A DNA stretch of 5,636 nt from an uncultured Lachnospiraceae bacterium (GTDB lineage Bacteria > Bacillota > Clostridia > Lachnospirales > Lachnospiraceae). The DNA lies in assembly GCA_947175305.1 (NCBI GenBank), contig CAMWMO010000133.1, positions 1 through 5,636 of the forward strand. Direction: 5' to 3'. A program made the translations under genes and the position numbers. Positions 1-4,723 of this stretch are shown one piece after another. The stretch's first letter is position 1; every line of letters begins with the position of its first letter. The notes under the pieces are model-generated. The model searched no databases. It was given only the letters and a program-made list of their open reading frames with translations, and was not told where the DNA came from.

Positions 1-595
1 CCATGATCCGTGCCAGATCCGCCGCCGTTGTGGAATGTGTCCTGCCGGTCGCATTCACCACCGCATCCAGACCGTTGGGCGTGATAAAATAGGTATCATA
101 ACACCCGATATCTCTTGCTTTTTGATTCATCATGGCGGCAAAACCTTCCACACTTCCACCCACCGCCTCCGCGATCACCACCGCCGAATCGTTGTGGGAT
201 TCCAGCATCAGAGAGTACAAGAGGTCTTTTAAGCGGTATTTTTCTCCCGGTTTTACATACAGTTTTACCTTTGGCATACTGGCCGCATAGGAGGAAGCCT
301 CCACGATCTCATCCGGATTGCCGTATTCCAATGCAAGGATACAGGTCATGATTTTGGTAGTGCTGGCCATTGGCAGCACTTCCTTCGCATTTTTGCCATA
401 GAGCACTCTGCCCGACTCCGCATCCATCAGAACCGCCGCCTGGGCGTAGAGCTGCAGTTCATCAGTCGTCTTTGCCTCCTCTGCCCTGACGGATACCATC
501 TGACAACAAAACAAGGCGACCGCCGTCACCACGGCAATCACCCTGCTGCATCTCCTTATTCGGATCACTTTTCTCTTTCTTTCCCCTCTACGCAT
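1..595 (-). CDS. Secreted D-alanyl-D-alanine carboxypeptidase (peptidase S11), 3' end outside window
   Basis: A penicillin-binding-protein-type D,D-carboxypeptidase that removes the terminal D-alanine from peptidoglycan stem peptides outside the membrane. The window holds the first 198 residues; the gene is cut by the left edge, not broken. Residues 1-18 are very basic, 19-38 form a hydrophobic signal segment, and a likely signal peptidase site follows VRA (38). The catalytic Ser-x-x-Lys is STTK (78-81) and the second motif is SHN (133-135); the KTG motif should lie beyond the edge. The ATG was chosen for the AGGA 7 nt upstream and because it supplies the basic n-region. A GTG at 541 with AAGGAG 10 nt upstream is an alternative that would lose those charges. 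It lies 50 nt after scpB, as in other Firmicutes where a dac gene (dacB in Bacillus subtilis) lies near scpAB, so it is probably in the same operon. The family call is firm; a dacB or dacF name cannot be fixed from this part. Confidence 0.9.
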   Translation of the reverse strand, partial: MRRGERKRKVIRIRRCSRVIAVVTAVALFCCQMVSVRAEEAKTTDELQLYAQAAVLMDAESGRVLYGKNAKEVLPMASTTKIMTCILALEYGNPDEIVEASSYAASMPKVKLYVKPGEKYRLKDLLYSLMLESHNDSAVVIAEAVGGSVEGFAAMMNQKARDIGCYDTYFITPNGLDAVVNATGRTHSTTAADLARIM

Positions 596-636
596 ATATC
601 TGTCCTAACGCCGTTTCCCTCGTTAATATATATGCG
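591..636 (-). promoter_or_regulatory. Nested hairpin covering the start codon of the D,D-carboxypeptidase after scpB
   Basis: On the minus strand CGCATATAT (636-628) is complementary to ATATATGCG (599-591), and inside it TAACG (625-621) is complementary to CGTTA (610-606), with a 10-nt loop. The 3' outer arm contains the ATG of the downstream gene (595-593), and its AGGA ribosome binding site (606-603) sits in the internal loop next to it. Folded mRNA would hide the start site from ribosomes. The pairing is directly visible; a regulatory role is inference, and the outer arm is AU-rich and so only moderately stable. Confidence 0.4.
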
Positions 637-645
637 CATTTTCCC

Positions 646-1215
646 TTAAATATCCAACTGCAGATTCACCTCGGACTCCGCCTGCTGCTTAAACTCCTCG
701 ATCTGTACTGCGGACAGCTCCGGCAGATCCTCAATGGACTTCACCCCGAAGCTTCTGAGGAACTGCTCTGTGGTACCGAATAAAAGAGGCCGTCCCGGCG
801 CGTCCTTCCTCCCCACCTCCATGATCAGATCAAACTCCAGAAGCCTGTTCACCGCATGGTCGCAGCTGACCCCTCTCACCTTCTCGATCTCCAGTCTGGT
901 GATGGGCTGCTTATATGCTATAATGGACAACGTTTCCAACAGCGTGTCCGTGAGTACGAATTTCTTCGGCGCTGTAGCGATTTTGATCAGATATTCATAA
1001 AATTCGCTCTTGGTGCACAGCTGCACCGCATTATCCAGCGTAGTGAGCGCGATCCCCCGATCCTGCTTTTCATACTCCGCCGCCATTTCTTCCAGAAGCT
1101 GTCTTGTGGTTTCTTCCTCTTCTTCGATCACGGCTGCCAGCCTGTCGATCTCCACCGAATCTCCCATAGTGAAAAGAATCGCCTCGAGCACTGCCTTTGC
1201 CTTGTCTTTTTCCAT
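646..1215 (-). CDS. scpB: Segregation and condensation protein B (ScpB)
   Basis: Accessory subunit of the SMC-ScpAB condensin. In this family an ScpB dimer binds the linker of the ScpA kleisin and supports chromosome compaction and origin segregation in the cytoplasm. The 189 residues match the family's usual length. An N-terminal winged-helix domain spans about 1-80, beginning with an ILFTMGDSVEIDRLA-like segment (13-27), and a second winged-helix domain spans about 88-160. The latter has the family signature LETLSIIAYKQPITR (93-107), RGVSCDHAVNRLLE (114-127) and GRKDAPGRPLLFGTTEQFL (135-153), followed by FGVKSIEDLP (156-165). The C-terminal 20 residues are acidic and Gln-rich. The ATG is preceded by GGGAGGAG at 5 nt or less, and only 13 nt separate it from the scpA stop, so the two are translated from one message. 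The identification is secure. Confidence 0.97.
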   Translation of the reverse strand: MEKDKAKAVLEAILFTMGDSVEIDRLAAVIEEEEETTRQLLEEMAAEYEKQDRGIALTTLDNAVQLCTKSEFYEYLIKIATAPKKFVLTDTLLETLSIIAYKQPITRLEIEKVRGVSCDHAVNRLLEFDLIMEVGRKDAPGRPLLFGTTEQFLRSFGVKSIEDLPELSAVQIEEFKQQAESEVNLQLDI

Positions 1216-1228
1216 GTTCTCCTCCCTG

Positions 1229-2011
1229 TCAGCTGACGCTGGTCAACTGCACCGGCCCGTTATCCGCCGTCTCCTTCGCCGTGATGATGATATCCGAAAA
1301 GGTATCCTCCTGCTCAATGCCGATCCGCCCCGTCTTTATCATCTCCAGGATCACCAGAAAGGTCACGATGACCTCCATTTTGCTGTGCTGTTTCTCCAGC
1401 AGTTTTCGGAAGCTGAATTTCTTATGGCTCCGCACATAAGCCTCCACATATGTAGTCTTCAGATCCAGATCGATCTCATCCTTCTCGATCTTGCCGAAGG
1501 TGCTTCTGACAGGATCGATCTTATCCTCCTGCCGCTTCATCATCTGCCGGAAGATCTCGTGAAGTTTGTTTAACGTCATATCGCCGATCAGCTCCTCATA
1601 GTCAACCGGCTGCCGGTAATCAGCCACCTCCGGCGGCAGCGTAGGACTCTTGTAGAGACTGCGCTCTGCATCCACCATACGGTCCCTGAGTTCATAGGAC
1701 ATATATTTACACATTTTGTACTCCAACAGCTTTTCCACCAGCTCTGCCCGGGGGTCTTCCTCCTCCCCTTCCTCATTCACTTCCTTTGGCAGGAGCATCC
1801 TGCACTTGATGTCTATCAGAGTCGCCGCCATGACCAGAAATTCGCTCATAACGTTCATATCCTCTGTCTCCATCTGCTGGATATATTCCAGATACTGCTC
1901 CGTGATCTCCACGATGGGAATATCATAAATGTCTACTTTGTTTTTATCGATCAGGTGTAAAAGCAGATCTAACGGTCCTTCAAACACCTCTAATTTTACA
2001 GGAATCGCCAT
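1229..2011 (-). CDS. scpA: Segregation and condensation protein A (ScpA kleisin)
   Basis: Kleisin subunit of the bacterial condensin. ScpA bridges the two heads of an SMC dimer and recruits ScpB. With the chosen start it has 260 residues, close to the usual length of about 250. The N-terminal SMC-neck-binding helices are recognised by VKLEVFEGPLDLLLHLI (5-21) and the following DIYDIPIVEITEQYLEYI (27-44). MSEFLVMAATLIDIKCRMLLP (55-75) precedes an acidic linker (79-90) that should carry the ScpB-binding region. The C-terminal winged helix is near 195-245, with FRKLLE and VIVTFLVILEMIKTGRI. An in-frame ATG at 2035 would add eight residues and overlap the upstream gene, but it has no good ribosome binding site. 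The ATG at 2011 has AAGGAAA with 6 nt spacing and gives a 13-nt gap like that before scpB, so I prefer it. The family call is secure; the start is likely. Confidence 0.95.
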   Translation of the reverse strand: MAIPVKLEVFEGPLDLLLHLIDKNKVDIYDIPIVEITEQYLEYIQQMETEDMNVMSEFLVMAATLIDIKCRMLLPKEVNEEGEEEDPRAELVEKLLEYKMCKYMSYELRDRMVDAERSLYKSPTLPPEVADYRQPVDYEELIGDMTLNKLHEIFRQMMKRQEDKIDPVRSTFGKIEKDEIDLDLKTTYVEAYVRSHKKFSFRKLLEKQHSKMEVIVTFLVILEMIKTGRIGIEQEDTFSDIIITAKETADNGPVQLTSVS

Positions 2012-2024
2012 TCTCTTTCCTTTC

Positions 2025-2897
2025 TCACTGTCCATCCGGCAAAAGCTCGATCACCACCAGCTCGCCTGGATTAAATATCCGCAGAGGGATCGTGTGGCTC
2101 CCCAGCCCGCGGCTTAAGATCATCGTACTTTTTCCACAGGTAAATCTGCCGCCGTCATACTTCGGAAACAGGGTCAGACTGGGTGACAGCACCCCGCCAA
2201 GCACCGGCAGCCGCATAATACCGCCATGAACATGACCCGACACCACAAGATCCGCACCCCACGCGACATAATCTTCAAAATAAGCCGGATTGTGGGCGAT
2301 AAGCACCTGAAAGGCATCCTTACTCGCCTCCCCCAGGATCCGGGGCAGATAATCGCTCTCCATGGGCTCTTTTAGCAGATGCTTATAATAGCAGCGGTCG
2401 ATCTGCACACCGCAGACCGCCACATTCCATGCCGGCAGATAGGTACTCTCATTGATCAAAGGCTCAATACCCGCCGCACACAGTCCCTTCAGATATCCCT
2501 CATACATGCCGGGATATTGATCGGGATATAGCTGCAGCCGGTGCTCATGGTTACCCATACCGTAATATATCTTATATCCCCCGGCAAGCCTTTCCATCAG
2601 GCGAAGCGCTCTGTCAAAGTCATGTCCTTTTGTGGCCGTGAGCATGTCCCCCGCCACCAGAACCGCATCGGGAGAAAGCTCTGTTATTTTCTGAACCAGC
2701 CTCTCATTATCCCGGCCAAAAGACTTATTGTGCAGATCCGACAACAACACCATTCTGCAGGGCTTTGCGATCTTGTCCGATCTTAACTCATAGGAAACAG
2801 TCACAAAGCGGCTGCTGTCCAAAACAGCCGAGAGCAGACATATTAAAATGATTAAGATAATTATCAAGATAATTATGAGAAAAAAAATCTTCGCCAT
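2025..2897 (-). CDS. Membrane-anchored calcineurin-like metallophosphoesterase
   Basis: A two-metal phosphoesterase of the calcineurin-like superfamily, resembling the YkuE/YaeI group; the substrate is unknown. The protein has 290 residues. Residues 4-22 are an almost pure Ile/Leu/Phe membrane segment, probably an uncleaved anchor with the catalytic domain on the outer face. All metal-binding motifs are present: SDLH (53-56), AGDM (82-85, D84), GNHE (115-118), AHNP (201-204, H202) and GHVHGG (221-226, H222 and H224). The enzyme is therefore predicted to be active. I chose the ATG at 2897, with GGGAG 5 nt upstream. A GTG at 2963 would add 22 residues, lacks a convincing ribosome binding site, and would place a strong GC hairpin inside the coding region. 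The stop lies 13 nt before scpA, so this is the first gene of a phosphoesterase-scpA-scpB unit. A run of eight T (2887-2880) in codons 4-6 and a 12-bp tandem repeat encode the anchor. Confidence 0.93.
   Translation of the reverse strand: MAKIFFLIIILIIILIILICLLSAVLDSSRFVTVSYELRSDKIAKPCRMVLLSDLHNKSFGRDNERLVQKITELSPDAVLVAGDMLTATKGHDFDRALRLMERLAGGYKIYYGMGNHEHRLQLYPDQYPGMYEGYLKGLCAAGIEPLINESTYLPAWNVAVCGVQIDRCYYKHLLKEPMESDYLPRILGEASKDAFQVLIAHNPAYFEDYVAWGADLVVSGHVHGGIMRLPVLGGVLSPSLTLFPKYDGGRFTCGKSTMILSRGLGSHTIPLRIFNPGELVVIELLPDGQ
2854..2877 (-). repeat. Two tandem 12-bp units encoding the phosphoesterase membrane anchor
   Basis: On the plus strand aagataattatc (2854-2865) is followed directly by aagataattatg (2866-2877), eleven of twelve bases identical. 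On the coding strand each unit gives an Ile-Ile-Ile-Leu type four-residue repeat. The unit is a multiple of three, so gain or loss would change anchor length without a frameshift. It may simply reflect coding constraint in an Ile/Leu-rich helix. Confidence 0.6.
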
Positions 2898-2920
2898 TTC
2901 CACTCCCGTCCGTTTTCCAT

Positions 2921-2961
2921 CAAAAACATAGGAAACCGCCGGACGCTCCCGTCCGGCAGCC
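2921..2961 (-). terminator. GC-rich hairpin, probable terminator of the complete D,D-carboxypeptidase gene
   Basis: GCCGGACG (2957-2950) and CGTCCGGC (2945-2938) form a perfect 8-bp stem closed by a GGAG loop on the minus strand. It can be extended by about three further pairs including G-T wobbles. TTT (2935-2933) and, after a GC-containing gap, TTTTT (2926-2922) follow. It starts 54 nt past the carboxypeptidase stop. The stem is strong but the U-tract is interrupted, so termination may be partial. If the weak promoter at 2970-2998 is real, the same hairpin would be the leader of the phosphoesterase-scpAB mRNA instead. Confidence 0.45.
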
Positions 2962-2969
2962 ACCTATAA

Positions 2970-2998
2970 AGTGTAACACAACCCCTACTCCATCGCAA
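2970..2998 (-). promoter_or_regulatory. Possible weak promoter for the phosphoesterase-scpA-scpB unit
   Basis: TTGCGA (2998-2993), a 17-nt spacer and TACACT (2975-2970) preceded by TG one base upstream fit a SigA extended -10 promoter. Each hexamer matches consensus at only four of six positions. Predicted initiation is near 2963, giving a leader of about 65 nt that contains the GC hairpin. No better candidate was seen between the carboxypeptidase stop and the phosphoesterase start. Confidence 0.25.
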
Positions 2999-3014
2999 TC
3001 AGCGAACTTTTGTT

Positions 3015-4199
3015 CTATCTATTCATCAGGTAGAGCCCCCACAGCTTCTTGTAATAATCCATATATTGTGCTTTCTCGACCTCTTTTGCCGCCAGAATGG
3101 ACACGCTTCCGATACGGGTGCCATTCAGCTTGTAAACCGCCTCACCGACAGCATCTCCCTCTGCGACCGGCGCTGTTACGATACCCGGCAGGCTGATCTC
3201 TTTTTCTATCTCATTTAAGTTGCTTCCCGCCGTATCCAGATACTGGAAGGGCTCCGCATAAACCAGATTGACAGTATCCTCGATACCGCCCTCCACCTTC
3301 TGTGCCGGCAGTGGATCCTTATTTTCGTCCGTGTACATTTGACTCACACTGTAGCCATAGCTTAAAAGCGACATGGCATCCTGAAACCGGGTCTTGGCAT
3401 CCGGTGCCGCCATGACCACCGCGATCAGATCCATACCGTCCTTGTTGGCCGTAGCGGACAGGCAGTAAAGCGCTTTGGATGTGGATCCGGTCTTTAAGCC
3501 GGTCGTCCACTCATATTGCTTTAACAGCTTATTGGTACTGGACAAGGTAAATGTGCTGGTACCCTGCGCCGTTTTATGCTCAATATCTTCCATCCAGATG
3601 GTAGTATAATCGAACACCTCCGGATATTTAGTGATCAGCTCTCTGGACATGAGCGCCACATCCCTGGCTGAAGAAAAATGATCATCGGAATCTGTCAAAC
3701 CGCAGCAATCTTCAAAATGCGTATTCTGCATTCCCAGATTTTCTGCCTTGTCATTCATCAGCTTGACAAACTCCGTCTCGCTTCCCGCTATGTACTCCGC
3801 CACCGCCACACTGGCGTCATTGCCGCTCGCCACCGCAATACACTTGATCATGGTCTCCAGCGTCTGTGTCTCTCCTTCCTCCAGAAAAACCTGGGAACCG
3901 CCCATGGATTTTGCGTAAGCACTGGTGGTCACCTGATCCTCCAGATGGATCCTGCCGCTTTTCAGGTGCTCAAAAACAATAAGCAGAGTCATGATCTTTG
4001 TGATGCTGGCCGGACTCCGTCTCGTATCCGCATCCTGCTCGCAGATCACCTGCCCCGTAGAGGCCTCCATCACGATATAGGATGGCGCTGCCACCTCCGG
4101 CGCTGCATTGACTGTTATAGTCAGAATTTGAAACAGGGTGTCTGTCAATAAAAATCCCAGTGTAAACCATACGATGATTCGCTTCTTTACTCCGCGCAA
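3015..4199 (-). CDS. Secreted D-alanyl-D-alanine carboxypeptidase (peptidase S11, PBP5/DacF-like), complete
   Basis: A low-molecular-weight penicillin-binding protein that trims the terminal D-Ala from peptidoglycan pentapeptides and so limits cross-linking. It has 394 residues, normal for the family. Residues 1-33 form a signal peptide (basic start, hydrophobic 8-30, NAA near 31-33). The active-site triad is complete: SITK (65-68), SGN (125-127) and KTG (236-238). A PBP5-type C-terminal beta domain follows (about 290-375), then an aromatic and basic tail (379-394) that could be an amphipathic membrane anchor. A Cys pair (165-166) replaces the Asn-x-Gly often seen in relatives. Translation starts at TTG (4199): GCAGGAGT lies 8 nt upstream, an in-frame stop lies three codons upstream, and the next in-frame ATG is codon 44, inside the mature domain. 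It probably has its own promoter (4228-4254). It is clearly divergent from the second S11 enzyme at the left edge, so the two are not a recent duplication. Confidence 0.95.
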   Translation of the reverse strand: MRGVKKRIIVWFTLGFLLTDTLFQILTITVNAAPEVAAPSYIVMEASTGQVICEQDADTRRSPASITKIMTLLIVFEHLKSGRIHLEDQVTTSAYAKSMGGSQVFLEEGETQTLETMIKCIAVASGNDASVAVAEYIAGSETEFVKLMNDKAENLGMQNTHFEDCCGLTDSDDHFSSARDVALMSRELITKYPEVFDYTTIWMEDIEHKTAQGTSTFTLSSTNKLLKQYEWTTGLKTGSTSKALYCLSATANKDGMDLIAVVMAAPDAKTRFQDAMSLLSYGYSVSQMYTDENKDPLPAQKVEGGIEDTVNLVYAEPFQYLDTAGSNLNEIEKEISLPGIVTAPVAEGDAVGEAVYKLNGTRIGSVSILAAKEVEKAQYMDYYKKLWGLYLMNR

Positions 4200-4207
4200 A
4201 CTAAGTC

Positions 4208-4215
4208 ACTCCTGC
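4208..4215 (-). promoter_or_regulatory. Ribosome binding site supporting a TTG start
   Basis: GCAGGAGT on the minus strand, followed after 8 nt by TTG at 4199-4197. The spacing is optimal and no ATG or usable GTG is in frame, so this site decides the carboxypeptidase start. The GTG overlapping it runs directly into a stop. Confidence 0.8.
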
Positions 4216-4227
4216 AATTTCTTATTT

Positions 4228-4254
4228 ATTATATCTATTATTCCCCCTTGCCAA
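4228..4254 (-). promoter_or_regulatory. Probable SigA promoter of the D,D-carboxypeptidase gene
   Basis: TATAAT (4233-4228) is a perfect -10 hexamer. TTGGCA (4254-4249) is a five-of-six -35 match with a short 15-nt spacer. Initiation near 4221 would leave only about 6 nt before the ribosome binding site, giving a very short leader. The preceding terminator after rpsU supports the need for a promoter here. Confidence 0.55.
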
Positions 4255-4263
4255 ATATGTATG

Positions 4264-4356
4264 GATTCGCGAATCGAGTAGGGAAGATTTTCTCCCTACT
4301 CGCCGTGCGACCCGTGCGCCACTTTAGTGGCATACTTCCTCTGCACGGGTCTGCAC
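4264..4356. repeat. Triple-palindrome intergenic element, possible REP/MITE-like repeat or structured RNA
   Basis: Almost every base of this block is part of an inverted repeat. (a) gattcgcgaatc (4264-4275) is a perfect 12-bp palindrome. (b) cgagtaggga (4275-4284) pairs with tccctactcg (4293-4302), a 10-bp stem with an 8-nt centre. (c) gtgc (4305-4308) and gacccgtgc (4309-4317) pair with gcacgggtc (4343-4351) and gcac (4353-4356), with one bulged base. Inside this, gccac (4318-4322) pairs with gtggc (4327-4331) around a ttta loop, leaving an 11-nt one-sided bulge at 4332-4342. It lies between the rpsU terminator and the carboxypeptidase promoter. No target-site duplication is evident at the edges. 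The structure is seen; identity as an interspersed repeat, protein-binding site or RNA is inference. Confidence 0.6.
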
Positions 4357-4358
4357 AT

Positions 4359-4385
4359 AAAAACAGACCCAAATACTTGGGTCTG
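4359..4385 (-). terminator. Strong intrinsic terminator of rpsU
   Basis: CAGACCCAA (4385-4377) pairs perfectly with TTGGGTCTG (4372-4364) around a GTAT loop, followed by TTTTT (4363-4359) on the minus strand. The stem begins 11 nt after the rpsU stop. It is a textbook factor-independent terminator and isolates rpsU from the carboxypeptidase gene. Confidence 0.93.
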
Positions 4386-4396
4386 CTTTTGTCTGC

Positions 4397-4573
4397 TTAA
4401 TTGTATTTACGCTTTCTTGCCGCTTCGGACTTTTTCTTACGTCTTACGCTGGGCTTCTCATAATGCTCTCTCTTACGGATCTCCTGCTGGATACCCGCTT
4501 TTGCACAGCTTCTTTTAAAGCGACGTAACGCACTGTCCAAAGTCTCGTTCTCTTTTACGATTACGTTTGACAT
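4397..4573 (-). CDS. rpsU: 30S ribosomal protein S21 (bS21)
   Basis: Small ribosomal subunit protein that sits near the 3' end of 16S rRNA, by the anti-Shine-Dalgarno region, and assists translation initiation. The 58-residue product is the normal size for Firmicutes. It begins [20 protein letters not shown], the standard S21 N-terminus, continues with a central [17 protein letters not shown] segment (26-42), and ends in a very basic rRNA-binding tail ([15 protein letters not shown], 44-58). The ATG has AGGGAGGT 11 nt upstream. The gene is a single transcription unit: a near-consensus promoter at 4649-4676, a leader of about 70 nt with two small hairpins, and a strong terminator just after the stop. 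alaS lies upstream on the same strand with no clear terminator between, so some readthrough from alaS is possible. The identification is firm. Confidence 0.98.
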   Translation of the reverse strand: MSNVIVKENETLDSALRRFKRSCAKAGIQQEIRKREHYEKPSVRRKKKSEAARKRKYN

Positions 4574-4584
4574 TCCCGCACCTG

Positions 4585-4641
4585 ACCTCCCTTCAGTCCC
4601 CGAGTATTACGACTGATTGGGTTATTTACGTGTTCTCACAC
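4585..4641 (-). promoter_or_regulatory. rpsU 5' leader: two small hairpins and a strong ribosome binding site
   Basis: GTGT-GAGA-ACAC (4641-4630) makes a 4-bp stem with a GNRA-type tetraloop exactly at the predicted mRNA 5' end. TCAGTC (4616-4611) pairs with GACTGA (4598-4593) around a 12-nt loop that ends immediately before AGGGAGGT (4592-4585), the ribosome binding site. The stems are short. A role in mRNA stability or in S21 autoregulation is possible but unproven. Confidence 0.4.
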
Positions 4642-4648
4642 AAGTTAG

Positions 4649-4676
4649 ATTATACCACATTTTATTTACGAGTCAA
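4649..4676 (-). promoter_or_regulatory. Near-consensus SigA promoter of rpsU
   Basis: TTGACT (4676-4671), a 16-nt spacer and a perfect TATAAT (4654-4649) preceded by TGG, so an extended -10 is also present. The expected start is near 4642, about 70 nt before the rpsU ATG. This is the strongest promoter in the window, as expected for a ribosomal protein gene. Confidence 0.9.
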
Positions 4677-4723
4677 CCAAAAATTGCAATTTAATCCTTT
4701 TTACTCATAAAATTTTACTGCGG

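Noticed and set aside
565..639. A 24-codon reading frame starting in the scpB-carboxypeptidase gap, with AGGG nearby.
   Set aside because: It overlaps the next gene's start out of frame, has no recognisable sequence, and is better explained by the hairpin. A leader peptide cannot be fully excluded.
600..660. TTGGAT/TATATA-like promoter between scpB and the second carboxypeptidase.
   Set aside because: The best hexamers have 19-nt or worse spacing and lie inside the hairpin; co-transcription with scpB is simpler.
2012..2035. Upstream ATG extending scpA by eight residues.
   Set aside because: It overlaps the phosphoesterase end with a poor ribosome binding site; the ATG at 2011 has AAGGA at good spacing and the usual ScpA N-terminus.
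2898..2963. Upstream GTG start extending the phosphoesterase by 22 residues.
   Set aside because: No good ribosome binding site, the extension crosses a strong GC hairpin, and the ATG at 2897 directly precedes the membrane anchor.
3004..3015. GAAC-AAAA-GTTC inverted repeat at the end of the complete carboxypeptidase gene.
   Set aside because: Only 4 bp and overlaps the stop codon; no U-tract follows.
3678..4151. Plus-strand open frame of 157 codons opposite the carboxypeptidase.
   Set aside because: Antisense shadow of a clearly conserved gene with all catalytic motifs; no family resemblance. The same holds for plus-strand frames at 856-1236, 1010-1573 and 5340-5618.
4238..4333. A 31-codon reading frame on the minus strand with an AGAGGA-like site just before its ATG, running through the triple-palindrome element.
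   Set aside because: Its composition follows from the inverted repeats, the spacing to the ATG is only about 3 nt, and it overlaps the carboxypeptidase promoter. Probably spurious unless conserved as a peptide.
4681..4717. AT-only palindromes aaattgcaattt (4681-4692) and taaaatttta (4708-4717) after alaS, considered as a terminator.
   Set aside because: The stems are weak, lack GC pairs and a proper loop, so I do not call termination; alaS may read into rpsU.
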